Source: Ophiosphaerella korrae (Eukaryota; Ascomycota; Dothideomycetes; Pleosporales; Phaeosphaeriaceae). Taken from it: 64,000 bases of DNA. Shown in pieces: positions 11,136 through 22,044 of this stretch. The notes under the pieces are model-generated. The model was not told the origin of the DNA. It saw nothing but the letters and a program-made list of their open reading frames with translations, and made no database searches. A program made the translations under genes and the position numbers. Each line of letters opens with the position of its first letter. The first letter of the stretch is position 1. Where the stretch lies: contig JALNQF010000010.1 in the NCBI GenBank assembly GCA_028456385.1, positions 124,001 through 188,000 on the forward strand, in the 5' to 3' direction.

Positions 11136-12229
11136 CCTGAGGGCTATTTGAGGAAATAGTTTGGCATTTCTGGGCATGTAAATCATCTCTGAATCAACCT
11201 CTGACCGGAACACGTTATCATTGAGGCTAGGGTTGTCGTTACTGTAAGGACATTGCAATATGATCGTCTACACATCAAGTGCTGCTTCATTCATCCGTGC
11301 TCCGAAGAAAACTGCATGTCATGTATGATCAGAATAGTGTCCCCGCCCACTATTGTTATAGACCTCTTGAAAAGAACATATCGCGAGATTCTGCGACGAG
11401 CATGCCAAACTCATAGGATCACCGGTAACAAGTAAAGCTTTGACAGTTGGCGAGCAGGAGATATAAGGGCTCAATCAATCAAAGAAACTGCAAAAATGGC
11501 ACGAGTTACGCCAGCAAAAAGTTTCGACTGTGGCAAATACAAATCTAAAAACCATGGATCGTGCGACATACCCTCGCCAATATCAAGGCCGCGCTGTTGA
11601 ATGGCCCAATTAGTACATACCCTGAACAGATGCAACAAGGTACCATGCAGAATACGTATAGGTGTATTCAAGTTGTCGATCCCCCTAGCTACTGTAAGGA
11701 CGATACGATCTCAATACCTTAGTCCTAAATGAATACTACAAGCGATCCTCTCAACCATGTCGGAAAGTACCTAGGAATACAGGTGAGAGCCGAAGCGTGG
11801 GATAAGTATAAAACTATATAACTACCGCCGCTTTTTCATTACAAGAAACTTATCTCTTGTGATCCCTCTAGTACCATTCTTGGCGTCCGTTCTCATCCTC
11901 TCTATCTCGTTTGGCGGTAGCGTAGCCCTTACGACCGAAAGTCAAGTCCGCCCCTCAACATCACTGCCATACGAAGCTGTACGCGATCATATGCGCCGTG
12001 AAAGAAGCCATCAAGGTCAGAGCAAGTTGGATGTCTTAACAGATGGAGTGCTGGGTGCCATATCCCATTAAGTCACTGTACGGAGGTAGCCCAAATCTTC
12101 ACTCCGTACAACGTCAGAAATCACCAGTGAGGATAAGCAGTGCTTTTTGTTGAACAGCATGTTGACATCTACATAGAGCTGTAAAGCGACCCGCATATTG
12201 ATCCTCCTAGCTGCTAGTAAATCTGCATC
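11136..12229. other. No supported gene
   Basis: A hydrophobic stretch at 11859-12071 (VPFLASVLILSISFGGSVAL) resembles a signal peptide, but no ATG precedes it in frame, so no gene is called. The sequence CTGTAAGGA occurs several times between 10920 and 11700; its meaning is unknown. Confidence 0.3.
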
Positions 12230-13160
12230 ATGTCCTCTGGCCAAGCGAACACTTCCCAATCCGCAAGCGAGCAAAGTAGTAATTCTCCCGTCAACGGAGC
12301 CACTCAGAGCCCGGCCCAAAACGGTACTCCAAACAACGTGTCAGACACCCAAAGTGGTTCAACTCAATTGAGCTTATACACCCCGTCTGCGGAGATGTCT
12401 GTTGAAGATGAAAGACGACGGGGATGCTGCTTCCAACTCTCACAATGATTGATAGTTATCACGGATTATGAAGCTGATTATGTCAGCAACGGGAAGAATA
12501 TTTTTCCGATATTGTCGGAAAACAGTCTGGTGATCTTGCCAAACTAGGTTTCTAGGATGAAACTTGTCATCATTGCACTTGCGCCTGCTTGACTCGTTTT
12601 ATTGATACTTTTTATCGCTATACAAAGAGCTGAACTTCTTTCGCTCATTCCTGAACTATGTTTGCTTCATGTCTCTATATACCATTCTGCCTTTGACCCC
12701 GCGTTTGGAAGAAATTACTGCATCTATAGTTCTAGGTAATCCGTTTCCTCTGAATACAAATGGAAAGGCCCGATTGGAACAATATGAATTGTCAACGGAC
12801 TTGAGAGTGGCGATTCGGAAGGAGGTATTTCCCAGGGTATGCACGGAAGTAAGCGCTCCTAAGATCATTGCTAATCAAGATGGTTTAGAGTAAAGAAGTC
12901 AACGCTGTAGTGAAAGAAGCAACTGTGGATATGCCAAGAGCAATACCCGCGGCAGTTCGCCCGATATCTGGAGTACTCACGACCGGATCCAACGACATTG
13001 CTATTCTTCTACCCACCGAATCTCGCGAAGTACTCATACAAGCAGAATTACAGACCTGGAAAGAGCAAGGAGACAACCCCTCAAAGACAAAAATGATACC
13101 AAGCTTGATTGTGATCTCCCCCAGTGTCTGTTATATCATGCCAGACAATGTCCCGTTCAT
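12230..13160 (+). pseudogene. Possible LINE ORF1 (gag-like) remnant
   Basis: Three coding-like pieces follow one another: 12230-12448 (Ser/Gln/Asn-rich, MSSGQANTSQSASEQSS), 12669-12893 (contains TDLRVAIRKE) and about 12900-13080. The last reads EVNAVVKEATVDMPRAI, then SNDIAILLPTESREVL and TWKEQG. The order 'VN..L', a basic-then-GDI-like strand, and a Trp near the end resemble the ORF1 region of fungal Tad-type LINEs. TAG/TAA stops separate the pieces. No reverse transcriptase follows. This assignment is tentative. Confidence 0.3.
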
Positions 13161-14057
13161 CCCCTTTTTCTGTGATCTCTCACCATCAGATCTGTTGGGT
13201 TGACAAAGGGGGGGCAATAATGATCTACTGTGCCCGAGAGCCATATGCGCGTCCAATCCCTAAGCTCTTGTCCAATATCTTGCTTTATATAATCGCTCAG
13301 TTTTGTAGGCGAGTTGCCTCGCACTACTGGTCTTTCGTTGCCCGCATCACCATAACTCGATGAAGGAGACTGATAGTTGGCGATAGATGGTCTGACTTGA
13401 GCCAAGTTTCCTTGCTGGCTTGTACCATTTAGTGGATTTCCTGTTAGGGTGCTGTACTGCATAGGAGGGGATGAAAGTGTCCCAGAGAAAGTGTTCTCTG
13501 TCAGAGCCGAAGCCGTTGTCTCTGGCCAGCCTGAGCCTGTAGCATCATTACGCCGGATAGAATCGACTACTTCGCTTTGCGGACCGCAGCTCGGTGATGC
13601 AACCACCCTACATTTCTTGCATGCCTGAGGCGAGTAGTTAACTTCGCAACACCTCGTTGCGGATCCCCTCCCAAGCGTTGAACTCCGTAAAGTTGTTAAT
13701 GGCTCGATTTTACCGTTTGCAAGCTCATTCAGGTCCACATATTTACCAACTAGATTCATCAGCCTACGTTCACCTATTGAAAGCTCGTGATTTATCCAGC
13801 TATACGCCCATAGACCTCGGATAATCGTATGTGCAGCGACAACTGCAAGTGCCTGTGATCGACGCTCAGCTTTTGGGAGGTACTGTTTGCGATACTTGAA
13901 GACCCAAGGAATCTCTTCAGATTTGATATTTTCCCAACTGCAAAGATTAGCTATTTTCATCCATAGACGATAGAATGATTCTCTCACGTAGATGATACAT
14001 TTCCCATCTCTAAGAGAGTGCCTAGGCCGCCCTTTTTTGCAATCGGGAGATACTTGT
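13157..14057 (-). pseudogene. Uncharacterised minus-strand coding region
   Basis: A frame of about 300 codons is open here without a good ATG. Reading 5' to 3' on the minus strand, an upstream exon piece reads VDELAKRGNKYLPIAKKGG and GTLLEMGNVSST, ending at a GT donor near 13987. After it come WENIKSEEIPWVFKYRKQYLP, an Ala/Val-rich helix (ALAVVAAHTIIRGLWAY) and a Cys-containing stretch (QACKKCRVV). The C-terminal half is Ser/Thr/Gly/Asn-rich and probably disordered. Another piece of the same gene may lie upstream to ~14270. I do not recognise the family. It could be a live gene with missed 5' exons or a relic. Confidence 0.4.
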
Positions 14058-14703
14058 TACCTCTTTTGGCTAACTCATCAACTTGCGACTATCCCAACCC
14101 ACGTTTCGTTGCGGTCTTGTCAAAAGCTACAATCTTCCGCTTTACTCCCCATCTTAATGGTACTGTAGCTGCGATCCGGTCTACATCATGGCAGAAGAAA
14201 AGAAGGCCAAGTCGAAGTGCGCAGGAAGATAGTGAGGCGTTCTTCTCAGGTTTTATTTATTCCCCGAACTAGTTCCTATACCCTTCTGAAGACGTCGGCA
14301 TCGTGGAATTGAAACGGAGGATCTTTGTGAGCCTAAAGTCTCTCATAGTTAGTAGGAGGGTGTTCCTGCGATGTTACAAGGGCTTTAGTTGCAGCACCAG
14401 ATTCCCTGCCCGTGAAGCCGATACACCTTCGGTAGTGAAGTATGTTAAAGTCGTTTCAGGTGCAGCTTCTTCCCGTGGAGCTGGCGATGATAGCTTGTAG
14501 CATGTTGAGAGAAGTTCCTGACACTCCGCCAATGTTCCTCGGCCGAAGAACCTCCTGATAGCCTCATGAAAACCCTATGATAATTGTCAAATGCCATTCC
14601 ATCTAGACTATTACTTATGTTAGACTTTATAGCCTGGGCCGGGGGGATCGAGTCGAGCGTATCCTATCGTTGATCTAGGTCTTTAGGATGCATCATATAT
14701 AGG
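14058..14703. other. No supported gene
   Basis: Short open frames on both strands; part may belong to 5' exons of the minus-strand region at 13157-14057. Confidence 0.3.
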
Positions 14704-14907
14704 ATGATAGCGGGAGAACTATCATTTCATAGTGCTTTGGTCGCAATAGATCATAGTGAACAGGGCACCGCCGGCCATCTTGGGAGGATTCCAAGGCTGA
14801 GTCCCGATGGACTTGACATTTTAAAGAATCTCATCGTAAAGGACGCGCGGAGACGGCTGACAGCCGAGCGAGCGTTACAACACAGTTGGGTGTTACAGAC
14901 TACGTAA
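14704..14907 (+). pseudogene. Serine/threonine kinase C-terminal fragment
   Basis: The last 35 codons read LSPDGLDILKNLIVKDARRR, then LTAERALQHSWVLQTT and stop. This matches subdomain XI of Ser/Thr kinases (the D-L-L..L...DP..R-(L/I)-(T/S)-A..AL.H-W pattern), including the invariant Arg. None of the upstream kinase motifs (HRD, DFG, APE) could be found in the preceding 700 bp. It is therefore a fragment, either a transposed 3' piece or the end of a decayed gene. Confidence 0.6.
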
Positions 14908-15372
14908 CCGAGCAACATCAGTTATCATCATCATTCGTTGTGACCATCTCGGTGTCGTCAACAGGTCACGAATCCAGATTATGAATCTCTTCCTGTTATC
15001 GTCGGCAGCTTACGAAACCTCCTCGAAGCTCATTTTGCTCGTTATATATAATTTGATCTAAGCGTCAAAAAAGGGTGGCACTTGTAGCTTAATTAAGTGG
15101 CGATCTTGTGAGTAGCGTCACATGTAGCTCTACTCTCCTACAATCACCACTTCATACTCCTTTATATTTCGAAGCCAGACCATTGTACGGCTTCGGATCG
15201 TCCTAGTGCCCACACTATTCGATATGGTACTGTAGCTTTCCACAAATGATACGGTCCTGCCGCCCGCGTCCGGCTCTGTCGCACTTATCTGTGCTAAGGT
15301 GATTGTTCTCATCCAATTGTGAAGGGCCCAGTGTATTGCGCCCTAGCCTCGCTTATCCACAGGGAACCGCAC

Positions 15373-15560
15373 CATCCTTCCACGCTGGCCAGCATGGCCA
15401 ACCTAGCGGGGACGTACAGCAGTCAAGGGCGGTGGAAGGAGGCCGAGGAACTAGAGGTGTAAGTTATGGAGACTTTCAAGAAGAAACTCAGAGTGAGCCA
15501 TCCAAACACGCTGACTTTGACAACACATTCCCCTGGCCATAACTATCGCTCTTGGCACGG
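15373..15560 (+). pseudogene. TPR-repeat relic of an NLR or kinesin-light-chain-like protein
   Basis: The frame reads HPSTLASMANLAGTYSSQGR, then WKEAEELEV, then TAA (15460-15462), then VMETFKKKLRVSHPNTLT. This is the 42-residue repeat pattern common in fungal NB-ARC/TPR proteins, where the usual text is LEVQVMET. The stop sits exactly where the repeat normally has Gln, so CAA to TAA is the simplest explanation. About one and a half repeats remain. There is no NB-ARC domain nearby. Confidence 0.65.
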
Positions 15561-16101
15561 TGATGGTGAGAGCCCTACAGTATCGCCGAAGTTGTCGTAC
15601 TATGTCGGTGGGGGTTATACCTGAAACGATTGGTTCAATCTCAGCAGCATCAGAGCCATCCGGGAACCAGGAGGAGTGTAAGCGCTCTCAAGGCGTAATG
15701 TTCTCAGTAAGGTAGCTAACCTAAAGCAGCACCTTCGTAGGCTACGAGTTATCAAATGTTCGTCATTTTCATGTATTATCAACCACGTTCTATCTGTGCA
15801 TATTTCTCCGCATGGAGGTCTCTTGGATATCTGTAAGCATCCCCTTTGGCATATTCCGAGGAGTGCCGGGAGGTTATTTGTGTCTTGGAATGCTAAGGGT
15901 ATATCACCAGGCTGAGATTAAGCTTCGTAAGCACATACTTTCTCAAGCCTGGATGGGAACGTGATTGGGAATTGGAAGCCGGCGGTAATCAGCAAACGCC
16001 ATTTTGCAAAATTTCCGATAGATATGAAGTATTTACTTCAAAATGGAGAATTTTGAAGCTAGGGCCAATGCGATTCTCGCTTGTATTGGACACATGCATG
16101 T
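15561..16101. other. No gene seen
   Basis: Intergenic sequence between the TPR relic and the HET gene 3' end; nothing recognisable. Confidence 0.35.
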
Positions 16102-18669
16102 TCAGCCTAACATCAAATCGATCAACTCGAGTTCTTGAGATTCCCAAATCTCCTTATCCACCGTACCGAGTCCTTTCCGATAAGCAACCTTGTTTTCCCA
16201 TCCAATCCACATGACATAGTAAAATTCCCGTTCAACCTCATATCCGACAGCAGAAGTTTGGCCCTCGCCAATACCCTTTGCAATCTCAACAACTTCAACG
16301 GACTGCCCGAAATACCTAGCTTTCCATACTTGCTTAGCCTCGTAGTCGTCAGACGGTGGATGAGTATCTTCGAATATTTTGAGCGATCCGATTTCCTTTT
16401 TATCCTTGTTCAGCACGGAGATTGTCATTTCAGGATCCAGAATCATATCTCGAATTTTTCCCAAAACAACCCACGCACGGCGCGTTCGACATGATAAGTA
16501 TGGCGCGGTCAAAAGTGGCAACATCCGTTTGTCCTCTGGCAGTGGAATTGGGTACCAGAACTGAGAATCTGGCTCAGATTCGTGTTTATAGAAGTACTTG
16601 GGTGGATTGGTACGCCCTAGGCTGAAGACAGACCATTGTCGACTCTTGATCTTCGACCCCCACCAAACTTTTGGAAAGTCATACTTTTTCCAGCCTGGAG
16701 GCGGAGCGGCGTCAGTGTTGTAGTATTTTGTCCTCCACTCATACGAGTCTGCGGCTATTGGCGTTCCCTTGGTATTCACGCCTTGGTGACTGTACCACTG
16801 AACGAGTGGAATCACTGTTTCACCGGAATATACGTTTGTTGAGCGGTGATGCATTATATAGTCATTCCCACTCTCAAACGGCCACTTTTCTACCTCGCAC
16901 TGCCAGCCTACCCAGCTCCAGCTTGGTAGGTACTCATCCTTGTTTTTTACGCCTTTGGAAACCTTGCGAACAGTACGACTTTTTGGTTTCCAGAGCATGG
17001 CGGCGTGGAAAAAGTTCTGAGGTAGTCCACACAAGAATCCTCCACTGAATGAGTGACACAAAGCTTGCAAAGCTCCAGTGAACGTATCAAGCGCATCTTC
17101 TGGATATGTTATGTTTCTACGGTTGTAGTTATTCAGAAGACCAGTCAGTACCGTGGAGTCTGGAAAGTTGTTTGAGAGGACTTGTTGCAACTTTGGCCCT
17201 TCGTAGTATTCGGGAAGCCCGTCGAAAAGAATTGTATCTTCTTGCCAGCATGCTTTTGGGCATACCCAACGAACACACTCATCCTGGAAAATAATCCTTC
17301 TTTTGGAAAGAAGAAGTTTTTGGAATTGATGGTGTCAGTACAGATCAGACCACATGGCTGGTTCGAGAAAGAATCTTACCGTCCACGCTCGGGTGCTCCA
17401 AATAGATATTTTCTTTTGCTGAGGCCACTGTTGAATAGCGATTTCATACCCTTGGTCCAGCTTAAATATAGCCTGTTTGCAAGTCCTCGGGCGGGATATT
17501 CCCTTAAGTCCAAAAAGGCCGTTATACGCATCAGGAGCATCCGCCGCAATGATTACCAAGCTCGCATTCGAATATATACCTGCCATATTCTTTATTTCTG
17601 TGCCCTTTTCAGCGTAGCCGTCTTGTACAATACACAGGGAGTCTACCCAGAGGTAATTCTCCCCAATTATCTTGACGAAATCCATGGAGTCTTGTACTGT
17701 CTTCGGAATCGGAAGTTTTAGCAGAGCACCTGGAGAATGAAGCTCCTCAATATTGGCATTAGTTGCTGTGATGAAGCTTCGTTGTCCCCAAACGTAGCTC
17801 AATGTGACATACCGATCTACGGTCGTTCCAGGGATAAGGCATCGACGCAAGACGTCAATCACCCATTTGGGTCGTACATCTGAGAGGAATCCAAGGGACG
17901 AGAATCCTCGACATCCGCTGCCATGATTGAGGTCGCAACGATTCTTCCACTGTAGAAGGAGACTCTCATCAATCCACTGGCCATCATATCTCTGGGCTGT
18001 GACTTCGAGTCTAGGCCCTCGCCCATTTTTAAGTAGTCTCAGGTGTCTAGAGTAGTAATGGGTGCCTAAAGTTGTACTTGCGTATGCACCCAACACGACC
18101 CCCGAGCCTTTGCCAAATCACCGCGCCTTAATAGTGTATACGGAGTTACTATAATCACGAACGAACTCGCCATTCCATATGGCTGTGAATACTAATGGCC
18201 AATGTGCCTTGCATGATGATGAAAGCATTAGCTCTACTTTGCCGGAAATATCAAGCACTTTCTCACGATAACGTGATGGATAATTATTTAATTTTTCCAG
18301 TAGTAGTTCTTTTCCCCTAAAATTGCATTGTAAGTAACTCGCCCCCGAAGATATCGTCGTCTTAATAGCACGAATTGCTACATTCAGAATCTTCATCGGA
18401 TTACGAAGCCCATGGACGTGTTCAAAGGCCTCGTCCTTAGAATCAAACCAGGCTATTTGAAAGAGATGTAGAATTCGACCACATATCTCACAAGATCCCT
18501 TGATAGTCCTAGTTAGAATCTTCGTGTCTGAGTTAAGTAATCTGCCAAAGATTGCTTCCTCGGGCATAAGCCGCAATAGAAATCTTCTCACCAATAAAAA
18601 CTGCCCACCTTTTTTAGGGAGTATGGCGGATTCTTTGCTCGGAAAGACTCCTTTTCCCAATCGTACCAA
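16102..18669 (-). pseudogene. HET-domain gene with stop and lost splice acceptor
   Basis: HET proteins trigger heterokaryon incompatibility and cell death. The HET core is clear: RYVTLSYVWGQ, KTVQDSMDFVK, YLWVDSLCIVQDG, IKNMAGIYSNASLVIIAADA, WSTRAWT, then QDECVRW and the C-terminal DEYLPSWSWVGWQ. All pieces share one frame except for two lesions. TGA at 18118-18120 splits an N-terminal part (contains CEICGRILHLF) from the HET domain. A 54-bp intron (17326-17379) has a GTAAG donor and a CTGAC branch site but ends in AA instead of AG, just before the expected F-Q of the WTFQE motif. Reading through meets a TGA. No ATG was found at the 5' end. Both lesions fit C:G to T:A change. Sequencing error or use of another splice site is possible. 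Confidence 0.78.
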
Positions 18670-20349
18670 TCATCGCCAAGGTCGATAAAATACGCTGCAA
18701 TTCCTCCTGCGAATTATTCCCTTGGCTCATCCTCTGCCCCGTAGCAAATTGTCTGAAAACAGAGGCTGAGATACCAGTCTGCAAAGACGGCTGTGAAGAA
18801 CAGAAGCGAATGAGGGGAAGAAATGTTACCTAAGTTTCCTCAGACGTTCCACGTGATCGCTAAGCTATACGACATTGGAATGTGGTTGATTCAGCTTTTT
18901 CGTGAAACGTCTGAGCACCCAACTTGGTGAGCCAATACCTAACAAGTTTTCGAGATTTTCGCTGCCTCCTCACCAAAACTTTTCGGCACTGCTTGTTTGC
19001 GGTTGGCTTCACCCCTGCAGGCAGCAATTTCAATAGCGGCGAAGCTACCAGCAAGGGTGCTCAGCTCCAACCGCTTTCCGTACGTACTCAAGCGCTAACT
19101 GCCAGCATCATAATTAGCCACATATGCAAGAGTTAAATTGATAACAAACGATATCACTGGTCAGCGATCAATGCAGAAAGGGCCCCACCTTTCGCTGACG
19201 ACTGTGAGCTCACATTACACTATTACGAAAGCACAACTAGCTTAGGTAACAGGACACCTAGCCCGGCTGACGCTCTTCTGAATCCTATCTCCGACTTCTA
19301 GAAGTCTAAGTTAGATTAGATACAAAATACTCTCATCTAATTCTCGACTGTCCGAGGTGGAGCAAGCAGGTGTTCTCGCAGTGGATTGTACTATCACAAG
19401 CTGAGCAGAGACTGTCTCTTGAAGACACGACCGGAAAATAAAGGTACGAGCCTACGGTAGTTATTTCGAGAGAGTCCCTGGGGCTCTTGATGATTGAGGA
19501 ATTTATTGTGATGGAAAGGGGTGTTGGGTTTCTGCCACCGCGGGGTTGGTTATTGGCGCAATTCAGCTGGCTGCAAAAGCAGGCCACGAGCAAGGCAGTA
19601 CGACTAACTCCTTGAGGCTGGCGGCGGCACGTGGATTCACGGCAAAACACATCGAGTTTTAGAGCCCGCTTCTAAGTAATAGCCGTGGGAGAGTGGTAAC
19701 GATTTTGCTCTAAGCTGGGGTTTTGGGTGGCGCGAGGCAATCCAGACATATGGAGTGAGTCTCAGCACAGTCTGGTGCAAGGCAATATGAGGAAAAAGTA
19801 CTTTAGCGGACAGAGGAATTCGAGAGCTAGGGGTTAGATCCGATTTAATGGAATAACTGCCGGTTAGGTGTGCGGCCTTGGTATGGGGAATTTCTTCCAG
19901 CCATTGCTTATCAATATCAGGGTGTAGTTCCGACGATTGCTCTCGCGTTGGCACAGATATTACATAAAGCACACCAACGGCCGGCTGGATATGTTTCTAC
20001 CTAGCCGTCCAGAAATTCTGATGTAATCTCTTCAACAAAAGTATCACTGCTTCCAAGTCCCAGTACGCTCATTAACTTCAAGTTAAGTGCAGCGGACGCG
20101 ACTCTCTCCGGAAAAAAAAGAACAAGAAACAATTCTCCTGGGTAAGGTAAAAAAAAATACGGAGCCAAAGTCACTCTATTGGTAGCACCGCCATAAAATA
20201 CCTGATCAGAGCCATACAACAAAAACCGCGCGTACATTCGTAAGATGTTACTACCCTATCTCCCCTCCAAACGCCGATAAAAGCACAAATCTGCAATTCA
20301 AAGACCCACAACTCCCACAAAACCCTTCGCTCCCTCCCTCCCCTCAAAA
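18670..20349. other. Intergenic with weak relics
   Basis: A minus-strand stretch at 19637-19972 (REQSSELHPDIDKQWLEEIP) looks coding in composition but has no support. The rest shows nothing recognisable. A run of A/T-rich sequence near 20105-20160 may hold the 3' end of the next gene. Confidence 0.3.
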
Positions 20350-22044
20350 TCAAACCCCCCCAACATCCACCTCCCCAACCCGCACATCCACCAACTCCAC
20401 GACAAGATTCACCACGCCATCCGCCCAAACCTCGCCCGCCCTCCCCCTCACCGCCTCCCACGCATTCTCCCCCCCAACAACCTCCCACCCTGCCGTCCCA
20501 ACCGTCCGAACCACATACCGCGGCACCACCTCGTCTTGCATCGCATTCGCCTGCATCGCAACTTCCCTTAGCGTATCCGGCACACCGACGCCCACGATAA
20601 TGTCGGGACATGCAGCTCGAATCTCGGGATAGGTGTCCCTAGCTCGGAGCAGGAGTTTTGTGATTTTGCGGGCAATACGAGCCCAGGGATAGGTGGCGAG
20701 GGAGGGGTGTGCGAGGCGTTTTTGGAGGAGTGCTGGAGCGGGGGTGGTGTAGGGTGCGAGGACGAGGAAGATGTTGACATTTGTGAGGCCTGGGGGATGT
20801 GAGGGGCTTGCTTGTGATGGGGCGGTAGATATGGGGGTGGCTTGTTTGGGTGCGAGGGTGGCGAGGAGGGGTGGTGAGGCGGGTGGTAGTGGTGGTGGTG
20901 GTGGTGTTGGAGGGTGTGGCGTTTGAGATGCCTGGCCGAGGGTGGGGTCGAAGATGTGTAACTGCTGTTCGGGGCTCTGACGCGTGCTGGAACCCGAGGA
21001 TGTGCCACGGGCTTGTTGAGATGTAGCATTGGCGGTACCGTCGTCACCCTGGTTTTTCGCCCCTCCTTTCCTAGTCTTGAGTGCATATTGCCGTTGCCGC
21101 TCATTTGTGACCATACGTCTCATGAGTGGAGTCACGAGAGCTATAAGCTTACCCTCATCTCCAGGCCAAGTCAAACTTTCTTCAACACCTACGTCCTTTG
21201 TCTCACCAAGTGCACGCGCAGTCTCAGCGATTTCTCTTTTTCCTTGTTTCTCTGCATCGGCGCCGAAGAAATGCTCTCCGGCCCCATCATTCAGGAACTT
21301 TTGCACGCAGTTGAACATTCTTAGCTTTACCATATCAGTGTCTCCCTTGCTACGATTGCCGACACAGTCTTGCCGCTCAGGATGCTCCGGATCGAGCATG
21401 TATGCCTTTGCGTGAGCCTGGAGTATTAAGAAGTTCTCAGGGCTGAGTTGGAGGGACATGTAGAGCTTGGACATGGGCGGTCGAGAATATTTGCGTGATA
21501 CTTCACCGGACGATGGCCGGAAGAGAGCAGCGGCAGAATGGACACCGGCTGCACGCGCATCATTTAGTAGGGTCTCTTTTGGTGGCGACTTGTTCGTGTA
21601 TAGAGAGTTGCTTGGTGAGTCGTGCCCAGCACTCTGAAGCCGAGAATCTGTAGGCACTTCAACTTGTTGACGTTTGGGAGTTGTGGAATCGCCAACGGGT
21701 GGACTGGACGGTCTTCTTCTCTTCCTTTTTGATTGTACAATTGCGCCGGTCATGCCCGCGCCCTGTGAAAATATGGCCTGAGCAGCCTGACCCGCAGCCG
21801 TCGTTGCAGCCTCTAGCAATTTGGCAAGATGGCGATTGTCCTCGGCTGTATCTGCTGAAGCTTGATACACGGGGCTCTTGGAGTGCAAAGACGAGTGAGG
21901 GTCGGGCAGCGAGACCACGGTGGTGGCAGCGAGATCATATTCGTCTCCAGATCCGTCGCGAGATGACGTAGCAGTGTTTGCACTATTCAGTGCAGTAGTC
22001 GGCTGGCCGGTGGACATCTGGAAGTAAGGCGCGTTTGTCGCCAT
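20350..22044 (-). CDS. Conserved-looking uncharacterised protein, 564 aa
   Basis: A single uninterrupted exon starts at ATG (22042-22044). The first 200 residues are Ser/Ala/Pro-rich and probably disordered, with a basic cluster KRKRRRPSS at about residues 105-113 that could be a nuclear signal. A compact middle region (about 185-330) carries YSRPPMSKLYMSLQLSPENF, LQAHAKAYMLDPEHPERQD and MVKLRMFNCVQKFLNDGAGE. A Pro/His/Gln linker follows, then a C-terminal region with NIFLVLAPYTTPAPAL and PDIIVGVGVPDTLREVA. I do not recognise a named domain. The helical middle block might bind DNA or protein; that is a guess. The ORF length and bias support a real gene. Confidence 0.7.
   Translation of the reverse strand: MATNAPYFQMSTGQPTTALNSANTATSSRDGSGDEYDLAATTVVSLPDPHSSLHSKSPVYQASADTAEDNRHLAKLLEAATTAAGQAAQAIFSQGAGMTGAIVQSKRKRRRPSSPPVGDSTTPKRQQVEVPTDSRLQSAGHDSPSNSLYTNKSPPKETLLNDARAAGVHSAAALFRPSSGEVSRKYSRPPMSKLYMSLQLSPENFLILQAHAKAYMLDPEHPERQDCVGNRSKGDTDMVKLRMFNCVQKFLNDGAGEHFFGADAEKQGKREIAETARALGETKDVGVEESLTWPGDEGKLIALVTPLMRRMVTNERQRQYALKTRKGGAKNQGDDGTANATSQQARGTSSGSSTRQSPEQQLHIFDPTLGQASQTPHPPTPPPPPLPPASPPLLATLAPKQATPISTAPSQASPSHPPGLTNVNIFLVLAPYTTPAPALLQKRLAHPSLATYPWARIARKITKLLLRARDTYPEIRAACPDIIVGVGVPDTLREVAMQANAMQDEVVPRYVVRTVGTAGWEVVGGENAWEAVRGRAGEVWADGVVNLVVELVDVRVGEVDVGGV

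Noticed and set aside
11859..12071. Small secreted protein (effector-like) with signal peptide
   Set aside because: The open frame opens with GTG; no in-frame ATG precedes the hydrophobic stretch and no splice site supplies one.
13487..14057. Minus-strand ORF as a complete gene
   Set aside because: No ATG in frame and an unresolved 5' end, so it is reported as an unclear region rather than a full CDS.
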